The notes under the pieces are model-generated. The model ran no database searches and was not told the DNA's origin. It worked only from the letters and a program-made list of their open reading frames with translations. A stretch of DNA of 64,000 nt, taken from the NCBI RefSeq assembly GCF_028551275.1, contig NZ_CP117025.1, positions 2,472,001-2,536,000 on the forward strand. Reading direction: 5' to 3'. Each line of letters begins with the position of its first letter. The first letter of the stretch is position 1. Origin of the DNA: Sphingomonas hankookensis. Lineage in GTDB: Bacteria > Pseudomonadota > Alphaproteobacteria > Sphingomonadales > Sphingomonadaceae. Positions 30,136 to 39,972 of this stretch are shown here, piece after piece. Both the position numbers and the translations under genes were made by a program.

Positions 30136-30168
30136 GGGCGGCGGGACGGGGGTCCCGCCGCCCTTTTT
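30136..30168 (+). terminator. Intrinsic terminator after the Flp pilin gene
   Basis: A perfect 12-bp GC-rich stem (GGGCGGCGGGAC at 30136-30147 with 30152-30163) and a 4-base loop are followed by TTTTT. This is a classic Rho-independent terminator, 20 bases past the pilin stop. Confidence 0.95.
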
Positions 30169-30198
30169 GTTTGCCCGCGTAACTGGCGACAAACGCCG

Positions 30199-31146
30199 TT
30201 ACAGCCGCCCCATCGCCAGGAACTTCTGCCGCCGCGACTGCCTGAGCGCGACCGCCGGCTGCGCGGCCAGTTCGCTCAGCTCGCCATCGATCGCATCGCC
30301 CAGCGCCGCGATCGCTGCGGCAGGATCGCGATGCGCCGCACCTAGCGGTTCGGCCACGATCCGGTCGATCACGCCCAGCGTCTTCAAGTCCTGCGCCGTC
30401 ACCCGCATCGCCTCGGCCGCTTCAGGTGCCTTGTCGGCAGTGCGCCACAGGATCGACGCACAGCCTTCGGGCGAAATCACCGAATAGACCGCGTGCTCCA
30501 TCATCAGCACGCGATTGCCCGCCGCCAGCGCGATCGCGCCGCCCGATCCACCCTCGCCCAAAATCGCCGATACCATCGGTACGCCCAGGTTCAGCGCCGC
30601 TTCGGTCGAGCGCGCGATCGCTTCGGCCTGCCCGCGCTCCTCGGCCTGGATGCCGGGAAACGCGCCCGACGTATCGACCAGCGTGACGACCGGCAGACCG
30701 AACCGGTCGGCCAGCTGCATCAGGCGGATCGCCTTGCGATAGCCCTCGGGCTTGCCCATGCCGAAATTGTGGCGCAGCCGGGTCGCGGTGTCGTCGCCCT
30801 TTTCATGGCCGATCACCATCACCTTACGGCCCCGAAACCGGCCGATCCCGCCCAGGATCGCCTGATCGTCGGCAAAGGCGCGGTCGCCGCCCAGCGGCAT
30901 GAAATCCTCGACCAGCGCCGCCACATAATGCTTGAAATGCGGGCGTTCGGGATGCCGCGCGACCTGCGTCTTCTGCCACGGGGTCAGCTTCGCATAGGTT
31001 TCGCGCAGCAGCCGGTCGGACTTGGTCTGCAACCGCCCGATCTCGGTCGCGATGTCCAGCTCGCCATCGGCGGCGGTATCGCGCAGTTCGTCGATGCGCG
31101 CCTGCAGCTCGGCGATGGGTTTTTCGAAATCAAGGAAGGTAGCCAT
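30199..31146 (-). CDS. accA: Acetyl-CoA carboxylase carboxyltransferase subunit alpha
   Basis: The 315-residue protein transfers carboxyl from biotin to acetyl-CoA together with AccD, the first step of fatty acid synthesis. The N-terminal coiled region ([20 protein letters not shown]) is followed by the crotonase-like core with [51 protein letters not shown] and [14 protein letters not shown]. The length fits. It is 11 bp downstream of xerD and probably shares its transcript. Confidence 0.97.
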   Translation of the reverse strand: MATFLDFEKPIAELQARIDELRDTAADGELDIATEIGRLQTKSDRLLRETYAKLTPWQKTQVARHPERPHFKHYVAALVEDFMPLGGDRAFADDQAILGGIGRFRGRKVMVIGHEKGDDTATRLRHNFGMGKPEGYRKAIRLMQLADRFGLPVVTLVDTSGAFPGIQAEERGQAEAIARSTEAALNLGVPMVSAILGEGGSGGAIALAAGNRVLMMEHAVYSVISPEGCASILWRTADKAPEAAEAMRVTAQDLKTLGVIDRIVAEPLGAAHRDPAAAIAALGDAIDGELSELAAQPAVALRQSRRQKFLAMGRL

Positions 31147-31157
31147 GGTTCCGCGCC

Positions 31158-32063
31158 CTATGGCCGTGTCCGCCCGGCGTCAATCAGCGGGTGGAGTTCG
31201 CCGACCAGCTGCACCAGCCGCGAAGCATCGACATGGGTGTAGATTTCGGTCGTGGCAATATCGGCATGGCCCAGCATCGCCTGTAGCGCGCGCAGGTCCG
31301 CCCCGCCCTCCAGCAAATGGGTGGCAAAGGCATGGCGCAGCACGTGGGGGCTGATCCGGTCGGGGGCGATCCCTGCCTCCCCGGCCAGCGCGCGGACGAT
31401 CTGGTAGAGCCGCATCCGCGACAGATGCCCCTTGCCCGACGGGAACAGCCACGGGCTGTCCGCCGGGACATGCGCCCGCCACCGCGCCACGGCGGCACGC
31501 GCCCGGTCCGACAGCGGCACCATCCGCTCGCGCCCGCCCTTGCCCTTCAGGATCATGTACGGCCGGTCGGGCGCAATGATCCCGCGCGGCAGGGACACCA
31601 GCTCGGTCGCGCGCAAGCCCGATCCATAGAGCAGCTCGAACAGGGCCGAGAGGCGCAGGTCGTTACGGTCGGGCGGCACCCGCGCGATCCGCGCGTCGAT
31701 CGCGGCGAACATCGCATCGATGTCGCGGCTCGACAGCGTCTTGGGCAATCCGCGCGACGTGCCCGGCCGGGGCAAGGCCGCCCCCGGATCGTCCGCCCGC
31801 AGCCCCTCCTCCGCCAGAAACGCGAAGAACCGCCGGAGCGCCGCCGATTTCCGCGCGACCGTCGCCTTGGCAAGGCTCGCCCAGCCATCGGCCAGCCGCC
31901 CGATCGCTTGCGTATCCGCCCCCGACAGCCGCCCGCCCAACACCTCGGACGCCAGCGACAGGTCGGTGCGATAGGCGGACAGCGTGTTGCGCGCCGCTCC
32001 CGCCTCCGCCGCCATCATCTCCAGAAAGCGGTCGATCAGCACCCGGTCGCTGCCGGGCGCCAT
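31158..32063 (-). CDS. xerD: Site-specific tyrosine recombinase XerD
   Basis: The 301-residue recombinase resolves chromosome dimers at dif with XerC. The N-terminal SAM-like core-binding domain is followed by the catalytic domain: Arg in [12 protein letters not shown], Lys in [14 protein letters not shown], HxLR in [20 protein letters not shown], His in [16 protein letters not shown] and the Tyr nucleophile of that segment. All catalytic residues are intact. It lies between an uncharacterised exported protein and accA, a usual housekeeping position, and not on a mobile element. Its ATG overlaps the upstream stop by one base. Confidence 0.93.
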   Translation of the reverse strand: MAPGSDRVLIDRFLEMMAAEAGAARNTLSAYRTDLSLASEVLGGRLSGADTQAIGRLADGWASLAKATVARKSAALRRFFAFLAEEGLRADDPGAALPRPGTSRGLPKTLSSRDIDAMFAAIDARIARVPPDRNDLRLSALFELLYGSGLRATELVSLPRGIIAPDRPYMILKGKGGRERMVPLSDRARAAVARWRAHVPADSPWLFPSGKGHLSRMRLYQIVRALAGEAGIAPDRISPHVLRHAFATHLLEGGADLRALQAMLGHADIATTEIYTHVDASRLVQLVGELHPLIDAGRTRP

Positions 32064-33877
32064 CACGACCGCGCGATCGCTTCCGCCGCGATCATCCGCG
32101 CCTCGCCCTCGCGCCCCGCCGCACGCAGTGCCGCGACGATATGGAACAGCGCCTCGGCCGGCACCCCGCGCCAGTCGCGGGTCTGCATGCCGGTCGCGGC
32201 GAGGAGCAGCACCGTGCCGCCCTCGCCATTCACGCCCGCCCGGTCGATCGCATCGGTCCACGCGTTGCGCGCCCCGACCGCGACGTTCAGGTCGCGCGCC
32301 ATCGCCGCCACCTGGTCGCGCGGCAGGCGCCCCAGCCCGGCCAGCGCCGCGAACAGCAACTGCCCCTTGCGGGCATTTTGCCCCGCATAGTCCGACACCG
32401 TACCCGGCGCGACCGACCGGCCCATCGGATCGGCGACCGTCAGCATCGCCCAGCCGTCGCTGCCGACGGGAACGATCCCGCGCCACCGCAGCGCTGGCAG
32501 ATCCAGTCCGGCGGTCAGCATCGACGCAATCAGCTGATCGGCATCGCCCGCATGATCCGCGACCGGCGCGATCATGGCCGCCGCCCGCGCGGTCAGCACC
32601 CGGCGCGCATAGCCCAGCTCGGTGGTGATTGCCGGTTCCCAGAACTGCCGCAGCATCGCCAGCCGCCCCGCATCGTTCCCGGTAAAGGCGGTGCGAAGGT
32701 CGGTGGCGAGCGCGGTCTGCGTGCTCGTCGCATCCTCGTCGCTCGACAGCTGGGCATAGAGGTCGACCAGCGCCTCGCTGGACAACACGCCCTGCGCAGC
32801 GGCCAGATCGGCATCCGCCAGCCGGACGTTCGGCGCGAATTGCGGCGCGGTGGCATGCCAGTAGCGGACCTGCGGCCCGACCCCGCCGAACAGCCCGGCG
32901 GGCACCGGCGTCGCGCTGGCGGCGGCCATGCCGTATCGCCATGCGGTCAGACGGTCGATGCCATCCCATTCGATCGTCGCGGCGCGGCGGCCCTGCGCGC
33001 CCTTGCCGACCAGCTTTTCCGCCAGCGCCACGTCGATCGCGCCGCCACCGGGCGCCTGCCGCCTTGCCTGATCGACGATCCGCCCGGCCTCGCGCGCTTC
33101 GCCCTTCAGGCCGAGGCAGATGGCATTGGCCAGTCGCCAGCCGCGTTCGTTCGACACCTGCATCGCCGGTGCGGTGAGCGGACACAGCCCGCCCGGATCG
33201 CCGGTCGCCAGCATCGCCTGCATCGCGATCTGGAACAGCTTGGGGGTATAGTTGTCGATATCGACCGACTGCACCAGCGCGCGGGCCGGTGCCGCCTCGC
33301 CCATCCGCACCAGCAGCCATGCCCGCTCGGCGGCGAAGTCCGCGCCATCGACGCCCGCCGGGGTGGCGGTGTCGGACACCAGCGCGCGACGCAGCCCGAT
33401 CGAGACCCAGCGCGAGACGACCGGCGCATCGAGCGAGCGCATGATCCGTTGCAGCCACGGCCCGTCGCCGGTGCCGAAGGCCTTGCCGTCGAACGCCCCG
33501 CCCCGTCCGGCGATGCCGATGCTGGCGGTCGAACGGCGCGCATAATCCGGCAGTTCATATTGCCGAAGCGCCTCTGGGCTGATCGGGCTCGGCGTCGCGG
33601 ACGCGCTGGGCTGCGGCGTCGGGGTCCCCCCCGGGACGCCGGGCACGCCCGGCAAGGGCTGCACGATCGGCGCGGCCGGCGCGAAGTTCGGCGCGCCGGG
33701 CGCGGTCGGGCGCGGGCTGGCGCGCGGGGTCGGCGTGGGTGCAGGGGCCGGCGCATCGCCGAAGCCGGGCGGCAACAGCGATTCGGGCACGTCCTGTCCG
33801 ATCGCCGGCACCGCGACCGCGATCAGCGCGGCAGCGGCGATCCCGACGCGCAACCGGTCAGTTGGCGAGGTTTTCAA
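32063..33877 (-). CDS. Exported hypothetical protein with proline-rich linker and helical repeats
   Basis: The 604-residue protein begins at a TTG (33877): (M)KTSPTDRLRVGIAAAALIAV, leading to a signal peptide ending AIGQ. A Pro/Ala/Thr-rich linker occupies roughly residues 35-100. The rest is alpha-helical with a TPR-like look (ERAWLLVRMGEAAPARALVQ, LAATGD-like turns, ALVDLYAQLSSDEDA, PAEALFHIVAALRAAGREGE). No known family is recognised. The start overlaps the 3' end of a 45-codon ORF by 20 bases and the stop overlaps xerD. It is probably a periplasmic scaffold; the length of the N-terminus is uncertain. Confidence 0.7.
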   Translation of the reverse strand: MKTSPTDRLRVGIAAAALIAVAVPAIGQDVPESLLPPGFGDAPAPAPTPTPRASPRPTAPGAPNFAPAAPIVQPLPGVPGVPGGTPTPQPSASATPSPISPEALRQYELPDYARRSTASIGIAGRGGAFDGKAFGTGDGPWLQRIMRSLDAPVVSRWVSIGLRRALVSDTATPAGVDGADFAAERAWLLVRMGEAAPARALVQSVDIDNYTPKLFQIAMQAMLATGDPGGLCPLTAPAMQVSNERGWRLANAICLGLKGEAREAGRIVDQARRQAPGGGAIDVALAEKLVGKGAQGRRAATIEWDGIDRLTAWRYGMAAASATPVPAGLFGGVGPQVRYWHATAPQFAPNVRLADADLAAAQGVLSSEALVDLYAQLSSDEDATSTQTALATDLRTAFTGNDAGRLAMLRQFWEPAITTELGYARRVLTARAAAMIAPVADHAGDADQLIASMLTAGLDLPALRWRGIVPVGSDGWAMLTVADPMGRSVAPGTVSDYAGQNARKGQLLFAALAGLGRLPRDQVAAMARDLNVAVGARNAWTDAIDRAGVNGEGGTVLLLAATGMQTRDWRGVPAEALFHIVAALRAAGREGEARMIAAEAIARS

Positions 33878-33995
33878 GCGAGACCGCCTTTTCGATCTGG
33901 GTCGGCTGCTGCTCGGTCGAACGTCCCGCCAGAACGAACATGCCCGCGACCAGCGCGACGAGGACGACGAGAAGAATGACAAGCGAACGCGACAT
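33858..33995 (-). CDS. Small single-span membrane protein
   Basis: A 45-codon ORF encodes MSRSLVILLVVLVALVAGMF and a 25-residue polar tail ending SLENLAN. It has one strong transmembrane helix near the N-terminus with a basic start. The gene lies between aroK (divergent) and the large exported protein, overlapping the latter's start by 20 bases, which suggests coupled translation. No family is recognised; it could anchor or assist its neighbour in the envelope. Confidence 0.6.
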   Translation of the reverse strand: MSRSLVILLVVLVALVAGMFVLAGRSTEQQPTQIEKAVSLENLAN

Positions 33996-34086
33996 GGATC
34001 AAATCGTCCCGAATATTTTGGCCAGGAAAAAGACGGCGACGCGCCTTTTGCCCGATCGGCGGGGCGGCTGTATAGCCCCTCCCGCA

Positions 34087-34638
34087 ATGCTGCAAATTCA
34101 AGACTCCCTGCCCCACCCCGCCCCTCGCTGGACCGGCCGCCCGATCGTGCTGGTCGGGTTGATGGGCGTGGGCAAATCCACCGTCGGCCGCCGCCTGGCG
34201 CAGCGGATGAAGCTCGATTTCGTCGATGCCGACAACGAAATCGAACATGCCGCCGGCATGACCATCGCCGAAATCTTCGAACGCTTCGGCGAGGATCATT
34301 TCCGCGACGGCGAACGGCGGGTCATCGCCCGGCTGATCGATGGCTCGCCCAAGGTGATCGCGACCGGCGGCGGCGCGTTCATGCAGCCCGAAACCCGCGA
34401 ACTGATCCTGGGACAGGCGCTGGCGATCTGGCTCGACGCCTCGCCCGCCGTGCTTGCCGAACGGGTCCGCCGCCGCGACACCCGCCCGTTGCTGCGCGGC
34501 AAGGACCCGCAAAAGGTACTGACCGAACTCGCCCGCGTCCGGAACCCCGTCTACGCCCTTGCGCCGATCCATATCGTCAGCCAGCACGCGCCGCACGACG
34601 CCACCGTCTCCGCCATCCTGAAAGCCATCGGCCAATGA
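34087..34638 (+). CDS. aroK: Shikimate kinase
   Basis: The 183-residue kinase phosphorylates shikimate in aromatic amino acid synthesis. The P-loop LVGLMGVGKSTVGRRL, the shikimate-binding DADNEIEHAAG, FRDGERRVI, the TGGGAF turn and the lid Arg in RRDTRPLLRGKDP are intact. The ATG at 34087 is preferred because the preceding residues are not conserved. It overlaps aroB by 4 bp (ATGA), forming the usual aroKB pair. Confidence 0.96.
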   Translation: MLQIQDSLPHPAPRWTGRPIVLVGLMGVGKSTVGRRLAQRMKLDFVDADNEIEHAAGMTIAEIFERFGEDHFRDGERRVIARLIDGSPKVIATGGGAFMQPETRELILGQALAIWLDASPAVLAERVRRRDTRPLLRGKDPQKVLTELARVRNPVYALAPIHIVSQHAPHDATVSAILKAIGQ

Positions 34639-35735
34639 CCGTCATCACCGTTCCCTTGAGCGACCGCAGCTACGACATCGTGATCGAGGACGGCGTGCTG
34701 GCGCGGGCCGGGGACTATCTGGGGCCGATCGCGCGCGGAAGGCGGATGGTGATCGTCGCCGATGCGCAGGTGCCGATGCACCTCGCCACGCTGCGCACGT
34801 CGCTGACAGCCTCCGGCATCGCCAGCGAAGCGATCGAGATTCCGGCGGGCGAAGGCTCGAAGAGCTGGGCGACCTTGGAACTGCTGCTCGATTCGCTGCT
34901 GGCGCTGGGTGTCGAGCGCGGCGACCATATCGTCGCGCTGGGCGGCGGCGTGATCGGTGATCTGGTCGGGTTCGCCGCATCGATCCTGAAACGCGGCTGC
35001 GGCTTCGTACAGGTGCCGACGACCCTGCTGGCACAGGTCGATTCGTCGGTCGGCGGCAAGACCGGGATCAACACCCGCGCCGGAAAGAACCTGGTCGGCG
35101 CGTTCCATCAGCCCGCACTGGTGCTGATCGACCCGACCACGCTCGACACGCTGCCGCCCCGCGAAGTCCGCGCCGGCTATGCCGAGGTCGTGAAATACGG
35201 CCTGATCGACGATCCCGACTTCTTCGCGTGGTGCGAATCGAACGGCACCGTGCTGCTGCTCGGCGATCCGCTGGCCCGCGCCCATGCCATCGCCCGTTCC
35301 GTGTCGGCCAAGGCAAGGATCGTCGGCGCCGACGAGCGCGAGACGACCGGCACCCGAGCGCTGCTCAACCTCGGCCACACCTTCGGCCATGCGCTGGAGG
35401 CCGAAGCCGGCTTCGACGGATCGCTGCTGCATGGTGAGGGGGTCGCCGCCGGCATGGCGCTCGCCTTCGCCTTCTCCGCCGAACAGGGCCTGTGCCGCGC
35501 CGAGGATGCGGATCGGGTCGCGCGGCATCTGCGCGACGCCGGCCTGCCCGACGGGATTGCCGCCGCCGGTATCACTGCCTCTGGCGAAACGCTGGTCGGC
35601 CACATGCTGCACGACAAGAAGCGGGAGGGCGGCACGCTGCCGTTCCTGCTCGCGCGCGGCATCGGTCAGACCTATCTCGACCGCTCGGTCGACCTGCAAC
35701 AGGTCGCCACCTTCCTCGACCGCTGCCCCCGCTGA
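34635..35735 (+). CDS. aroB: 3-Dehydroquinate synthase
   Basis: The 366-residue NAD- and zinc-dependent enzyme makes dehydroquinate in the shikimate pathway. [20 protein letters not shown] and [20 protein letters not shown] are signature segments. Zinc ligands are seen in [20 protein letters not shown] and [10 protein letters not shown]. The length is normal. It overlaps aroK by 4 bp and the zinc-ribbon gene by 1 bp (TGATG). Confidence 0.97.
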   Translation: MTVITVPLSDRSYDIVIEDGVLARAGDYLGPIARGRRMVIVADAQVPMHLATLRTSLTASGIASEAIEIPAGEGSKSWATLELLLDSLLALGVERGDHIVALGGGVIGDLVGFAASILKRGCGFVQVPTTLLAQVDSSVGGKTGINTRAGKNLVGAFHQPALVLIDPTTLDTLPPREVRAGYAEVVKYGLIDDPDFFAWCESNGTVLLLGDPLARAHAIARSVSAKARIVGADERETTGTRALLNLGHTFGHALEAEAGFDGSLLHGEGVAAGMALAFAFSAEQGLCRAEDADRVARHLRDAGLPDGIAAAGITASGETLVGHMLHDKKREGGTLPFLLARGIGQTYLDRSVDLQQVATFLDRCPR

Positions 35736-35884
35736 TGCCGCAGGGTGTCGCCAAGCGCGACCTTCCCACCAAAGTCTGTCCGGTGTGCGAACGCCCGTTC
35801 GCATGGCGCAAGAAATGGGCGCGCGACTGGGACAATGTCGTCTATTGTTCCGACCGCTGCCGCCGGACGGGCAAGGCGAATTAA
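35735..35884 (+). CDS. DUF2256 zinc-ribbon protein
   Basis: The 49-residue protein has the motif [15 protein letters not shown] followed by [10 protein letters not shown], a Cys4 zinc-ribbon pattern that defines DUF2256. The start overlaps the aroB stop by one base. The function is unknown; small proteins of this kind occur in many proteobacteria and sometimes as fusions to photolyase-like proteins. Here it is the last gene of the aroKB transcript. Confidence 0.85.
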   Translation: MPQGVAKRDLPTKVCPVCERPFAWRKKWARDWDNVVYCSDRCRRTGKAN

Positions 35885-35943
35885 CGAAATTACAGTTAAT
35901 TACCGGCTATCCCGTCTGATCGACCGCGTTCGGGATCAACGGC

Positions 35944-37104
35944 ATGAACCATCAGCGACAGGCGCGCCTCGCCGGCGGTAACCCGGCGCTCGCATGGCTT
36001 GGCGATCCCGTCGTGCCGGTTCCCGACGCGGCGCGGCCCTCCGTCTATGCCGCCGTGCTGGCCACGCCGTCGGTCGTCGTCATGGCCGCGCTGGCCAGCC
36101 TGATGGTCAGCGTCACTGCTGCACTGCGCACCGGGCAGTCGATCTTCTGGATATTGGTGCTGTGCGAAATCGTCGTGCTCGGCGTGCGGCTGCGCACCAT
36201 CTTTCGCGCCCGCCGCGCCGATAGCGCGGGACACGTGCCTGCGATCGATCCGGCGATCCGCTGGTCGATCGCCTGGGCGGCGTTGCAGGGGGTAATGGCG
36301 TTCACCATCGCCCTGACCGACGACAAACCGTTGCTGATCGTCACCATGGCCTTCATCCTCGGCCTGACCGCACCGATCTGCGCGCGCAACTATGCCATGC
36401 CGCGCCTCGCCACCCTGATGGTGATGCTGTGCGATCTGCCGTTCAAGCTCGGCCTCGCGATGTCCGGCGATCCATTGCTGTGGCTGCTGCTGCCGATGAC
36501 CATTCCGTTCTTCATCGGCGTGCGGGCGCTGCTGGGCAGTTTCGGGCGGATGCTTTCGCTGTCGCTGCAGGTCGCGGAACAGCATCGCCACCTCGCCGGC
36601 CACGACCCGCTAACCGGCCTCGTCAACCGCCAGCGCCTCGACGATATCCTGCGCGGCATGATGAATGCGCCGCAGGGCTCGCTGGCGCTCCACTGTATCG
36701 ACCTCGACCGGTTCAAGCCGGTCAACGATCGCTACGGCCACGCCGCGGGCGACCGCGTTCTGGTCGAGGTCGCCGAACGCCTGCGCCAGGCCGCTCCGGA
36801 CGAGGCGCTGATCGCACGGCTGGGCGGTGACGAGTTCCTGGTCGCGGTCACCGGCCTGACCGTCGCCGACGCCGGGCGACTGGCCGAACGGCTCCACCAC
36901 GCCCTGTCCGCGCGCAGCTATGCGATGGACGACACCGCACGCGCCAATGTCGGGGCGAGCCTCGGCTATGCCTGCTTTCCCGAAGACGCCGACACCCTCG
37001 ACCAGTTGCGCCAGCGCGCCGATGCCGCGCTCTACGCCGCGAAGCGTTCGGGCCGGCTGCGGCGCTACGGCCCCGACGTCGGCCGGGTGAGCGACGCGGC
37101 CTGA
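35944..37104 (+). CDS. Membrane-bound diguanylate cyclase (GGDEF)
   Basis: The 386-residue protein has about six N-terminal membrane helices (residues roughly 35-200) and a C-terminal GGDEF domain with the intact signature at residues 294-298 (ARLGGDEF), plus DPLTGLVNRQRL and CIDLDRFKPVNDRYGHAAGD. It should make cyclic di-GMP from GTP. The allosteric RxxD inhibition site five residues before the signature is replaced by PDEA, so product inhibition at that site is unlikely. It stands alone between aroB-DUF2256 and a convergent hypothetical gene. The sensory input is not apparent. Confidence 0.92.
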   Translation: MNHQRQARLAGGNPALAWLGDPVVPVPDAARPSVYAAVLATPSVVVMAALASLMVSVTAALRTGQSIFWILVLCEIVVLGVRLRTIFRARRADSAGHVPAIDPAIRWSIAWAALQGVMAFTIALTDDKPLLIVTMAFILGLTAPICARNYAMPRLATLMVMLCDLPFKLGLAMSGDPLLWLLLPMTIPFFIGVRALLGSFGRMLSLSLQVAEQHRHLAGHDPLTGLVNRQRLDDILRGMMNAPQGSLALHCIDLDRFKPVNDRYGHAAGDRVLVEVAERLRQAAPDEALIARLGGDEFLVAVTGLTVADAGRLAERLHHALSARSYAMDDTARANVGASLGYACFPEDADTLDQLRQRADAALYAAKRSGRLRRYGPDVGRVSDAA

Positions 37105-37108
37105 TCCG

Positions 37109-37513
37109 TTACGGAATGGCGCGTTCCTGCGCCTGCTGGTCGCGGCGCCACGCGAACCATTGGCGCAGCATCGCCTGGGTACAGCCGGTCTGCCCGCCGG
37201 TCCCGACCACCGAACAGCTGTTCGGCCGCCCGATCCGCGCCTCCTCCATCGCGCTGTCCGCCCGCATCGCCCAGCTGGCACCCGCCGACGACTTGTCCGG
37301 CGGGTTCCGGAACCGCTTGGGGATGCGATAGCGCTCATTCTCGCCCAGCCGCGCGCACACCACGATCTCGTCGTCGCTGCTCGGCTTGGGACAGGCTTCG
37401 TCGCCATAGACGGTGGCATTGCGCACGCGCTGCGGCGGGTCGGCGGGGGCATCCTGCGCCAGCACGGGCGCCGCGAACGCCAATGCCAGTCCCGCCAAAA
37501 CCCAACGCGCCAT
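37109..37513 (-). CDS. Hypothetical exported protein
   Basis: The 134-residue protein has a signal peptide (MARWVLAGLALAFAAPVLA-QD). The body contains the motif DEIVVCARLGENERYRIPKR, then FRNPPDK, and a C-terminal Cys pair (NSCSVVGTGGQTGC). This EIVVCG/A-R..RYR-like pattern recurs in small secreted proteins of sphingomonads, but its function is unknown. It converges on the GGDEF gene with 4 bp between stops and is divergent from trpG. Confidence 0.7.
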   Translation of the reverse strand: MARWVLAGLALAFAAPVLAQDAPADPPQRVRNATVYGDEACPKPSSDDEIVVCARLGENERYRIPKRFRNPPDKSSAGASWAMRADSAMEEARIGRPNSCSVVGTGGQTGCTQAMLRQWFAWRRDQQAQERAIP

Positions 37514-37625
37514 ACCCGTATCTCCTGCAAGCCACCCACTAAGCGGACCGCCCCGATGACCAGCACCTGAACGCATGAGCTTTTGTGGCCGTTGCACCGC
37601 GCCCGCAGGACGCTATGGCGGTGCC

Positions 37626-38210
37626 ATGATCCTCGTCATCGACAATTACGACAGCTTCACCTGGAACCTGGTCCATTACCTGATGGAACTGGGTGTCGAG
37701 GTCCGCGTCGAACGCAACGACAACCTGAGCGCGGCGGAGGCGCTGGCCAGCAACGCGCAGGGCTTCCTGATCTCGCCCGGCCCCTGCACCCCGACCGAAG
37801 CAGGGGTTTCGCTCGACCTCGTCGCCGCCTGTGCCGATGCGCAGCGCCCGCTGCTCGGCGTGTGCCTAGGCCACCAGGCGATCGGCCAGCATTTCGGCGG
37901 GAAAGTCGTGCGCGGCGGGCTGATGCACGGCAAGACCTCGCCGATCGACCATGACGGCACCGGAGTCTTTGCCGGCCTGCCCACGCCCTTCACCGCGACC
38001 CGCTATCACTCGCTGATCGTCACCGACATTCCCGATACGCTGGCGGTCAACGCCACCGCGTCGGACGGCAGCGTCATGGGCTTCCGCCACCGCGCCCTGC
38101 CGATCCACGGCGTGCAGTTCCACCCGGAAAGCATCGCCACCGAACATGGCCACGCCATGCTCGCCAATTTCCTGAACGACGCCGGCATCGCCGCGACGGT
38201 GCCGGCATGA
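37626..38210 (+). CDS. trpG: Anthranilate synthase glutamine amidotransferase component
   Basis: The 194-residue class I amidotransferase supplies ammonia to Trp[18 protein letters not shown] starts it, the nucleophile Cys lies in [12 protein letters not shown], and the His-Glu pair in [10 protein letters not shown]. The start at 37626 was chosen because homology begins there. trpE is not next to it: the upstream space holds a divergent hypothetical gene. It overlaps trpD by 4 bp. Confidence 0.95.
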   Translation: MILVIDNYDSFTWNLVHYLMELGVEVRVERNDNLSAAEALASNAQGFLISPGPCTPTEAGVSLDLVAACADAQRPLLGVCLGHQAIGQHFGGKVVRGGLMHGKTSPIDHDGTGVFAGLPTPFTATRYHSLIVTDIPDTLAVNATASDGSVMGFRHRALPIHGVQFHPESIATEHGHAMLANFLNDAGIAATVPA

Positions 38211-39199
38211 CCGTCACCACGCTGCTCCCCGACCCCTCGACGCCGCTCAGCCACGAGAGCGCGGCCGAAGCCTTCGCCGCGATCCTCGACGGCACGGTAT
38301 CCGACGACGCCATCGCCACCTTCCTGACCGACCTCGCCATCCGCGGCGAAACCAGCATCGAGATTGCCGAGGCCGCCCGCGCGCTGCGCCACCGCATGAT
38401 CCCGATAAACGGCCCGGCGGGTGCGATCGACGTCTGCGGCACCGGCGGCGACGGCCACCACACCCTCAACGTCTCCACCGCCGTCAGCCTCGTCGTCGCA
38501 GCCAGCGGCGTACCGGTCGCCAAGCACGGCAACCGCGCCGCCTCCAGCAAGGCCGGTGCCGCCGACACCCTCGAAGCGCTCGGGCTCGACATGGGGGCGG
38601 CGGGTGCGTTGGCGGAGTCGACGCTGAACGACATCGGCATCGCCTTCCTCTTCGCCGCCAACCATCATCCGGCGATGAAGCGCATCACCCCCATCCGCCA
38701 GCGGATCGGGCGGCGCACCATCTTTAACCTCATGGGCCCACTCGCCAATCCGGCGCGCACCACCCGCCAGCTGATCGGCATCGCCCGCCCCGATTACGCG
38801 ACCGTCTATGCCGAGGCGATGGAGCTATTGGGCGCCGAAACCGCGCTGATCGTGTCGGGCGAGGAGGGCTTGGACGAAATCTCCGGCGCCGGTCCGACCA
38901 TCGTCGTGCCGGTCGGCATGGCCATGGCCGACCGCATCGTGCCCGAGGATGCCGGCCTCACCCGCCATCCGATCAGCGCGATCCGCGGCGGCGACGCGGT
39001 CCATAACGCCGCAGCCCTGCGCGCCCTGCTGCGCGGTGAAAAAGGCCCGTATCGCGACGCCGTCCTACTCAACGCGGCCGCCGCGCTGCTGATCGCCGAC
39101 ACCGCCACCGACCTGCGCGACGGCGCCGAACGCGCCGCCGAGGTCATCGATTCGGGCGCGGCCGACCGCCTGCTCGACCAATGGATCGCCTACGCATGA
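38207..39199 (+). CDS. trpD: Anthranilate phosphoribosyltransferase
   Basis: The 330-residue enzyme joins anthranilate and PRPP in tryptophan synthesis. [18 protein letters not shown] is the PRPP site, followed by [20 protein letters not shown] and [10 protein letters not shown]. The ATG overlaps the trpG stop, and the 3' end overlaps trpC, so trpGDC is tightly coupled. Confidence 0.97.
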   Translation: MTVTTLLPDPSTPLSHESAAEAFAAILDGTVSDDAIATFLTDLAIRGETSIEIAEAARALRHRMIPINGPAGAIDVCGTGGDGHHTLNVSTAVSLVVAASGVPVAKHGNRAASSKAGAADTLEALGLDMGAAGALAESTLNDIGIAFLFAANHHPAMKRITPIRQRIGRRTIFNLMGPLANPARTTRQLIGIARPDYATVYAEAMELLGAETALIVSGEEGLDEISGAGPTIVVPVGMAMADRIVPEDAGLTRHPISAIRGGDAVHNAAALRALLRGEKGPYRDAVLLNAAAALLIADTATDLRDGAERAAEVIDSGAADRLLDQWIAYA

Positions 39200-39972
39200 C
39201 GATGCTCGACACAATCCTCGCCACCAAGCGCGCCGAGGTCGCCGACCGCAGTGCCCGCGCCAGCATCGCCGCCCTCGACGCCCGCGCGACCGAGCAAACG
39301 GCGCCACGCGGCTTTCGCGCCGCCCTCGACGCCAAGCCCGGCCACGCGCTGATCGCCGAGATCAAGAAGGCCAGCCCGTCCAAAGGCCTGATCCGCCCCG
39401 ATTTCGATCCCCCGGCCCATGCCCGCGCCTATCAGGCCGGCGGTGCCGCCTGCCTCTCCGTCCTGACCGATGTCGAGTATTTCCAGGGGGCCGACGACTA
39501 TCTGGTCGCCGCCCGGCAGGCATGCGACCTGCCGGTCCTGCGCAAGGACTTCAACGTCGACCCCTGGCAGGTCGCCGAGGCCCGTTCGCTGGGTGCCGAC
39601 GCGATCCTGATCATCGTCGCTGCGCTCTCCAACGCCCAGATGGCGGAGATCGAGGCGGCAGCGATCGAACGCGGTATGGACGTGCTGGTCGAGGTCCACG
39701 ACCGCGCCGAACTCGACCGCGCGCTGAACCTGAAGTCGCGACTGATTGGCGTAAACAACCGCAATCTGAAGGACTTCACGGTCAGTTTTGAGCGAACCTA
39801 TGAACTGGTCGGCCACGCGCCCGCCGGCTGCACCTTCGTCGCCGAAAGCGGCCTCACGTCGCGTGCCGATCTCGACGCGATGGCGCAGCACGGCGTCCGC
39901 TGCTTCCTGATCGGTGAGGCGCTGATGCGGCACGCCGATGTCGAGGCTGCGACGCGGGCGATGATCGCTTGA
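39196..39972 (+). CDS. trpC: Indole-3-glycerol phosphate synthase
   Basis: The 258-residue TIM-barrel enzyme closes the indole ring of the tryptophan pathway. [16 protein letters not shown] carries the catalytic Lys, [12 protein letters not shown] the second, and [11 protein letters not shown] the Glu/Asn phosphate site. The start at 39196 gives an ATGA overlap with trpD; an ATG at 39202 is possible. It overlaps moaC by TTGA. trpF, trpB and trpA are not in the window. Confidence 0.97.
   Translation: MTMLDTILATKRAEVADRSARASIAALDARATEQTAPRGFRAALDAKPGHALIAEIKKASPSKGLIRPDFDPPAHARAYQAGGAACLSVLTDVEYFQGADDYLVAARQACDLPVLRKDFNVDPWQVAEARSLGADAILIIVAALSNAQMAEIEAAAIERGMDVLVEVHDRAELDRALNLKSRLIGVNNRNLKDFTVSFERTYELVGHAPAGCTFVAESGLTSRADLDAMAQHGVRCFLIGEALMRHADVEAATRAMIA

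Noticed and set aside
31158..32063. Tyrosine recombinase as a sign of a genomic island
   Set aside because: The protein has normal XerD features and sits between housekeeping genes; no att sites or other mobile genes are nearby.
37575..37626. Upstream extension of trpG or a trp leader peptide in this stretch
   Set aside because: The in-frame extension is not conserved in type and contains no Trp codons; the nearby M-T-S-T ORF also has none.
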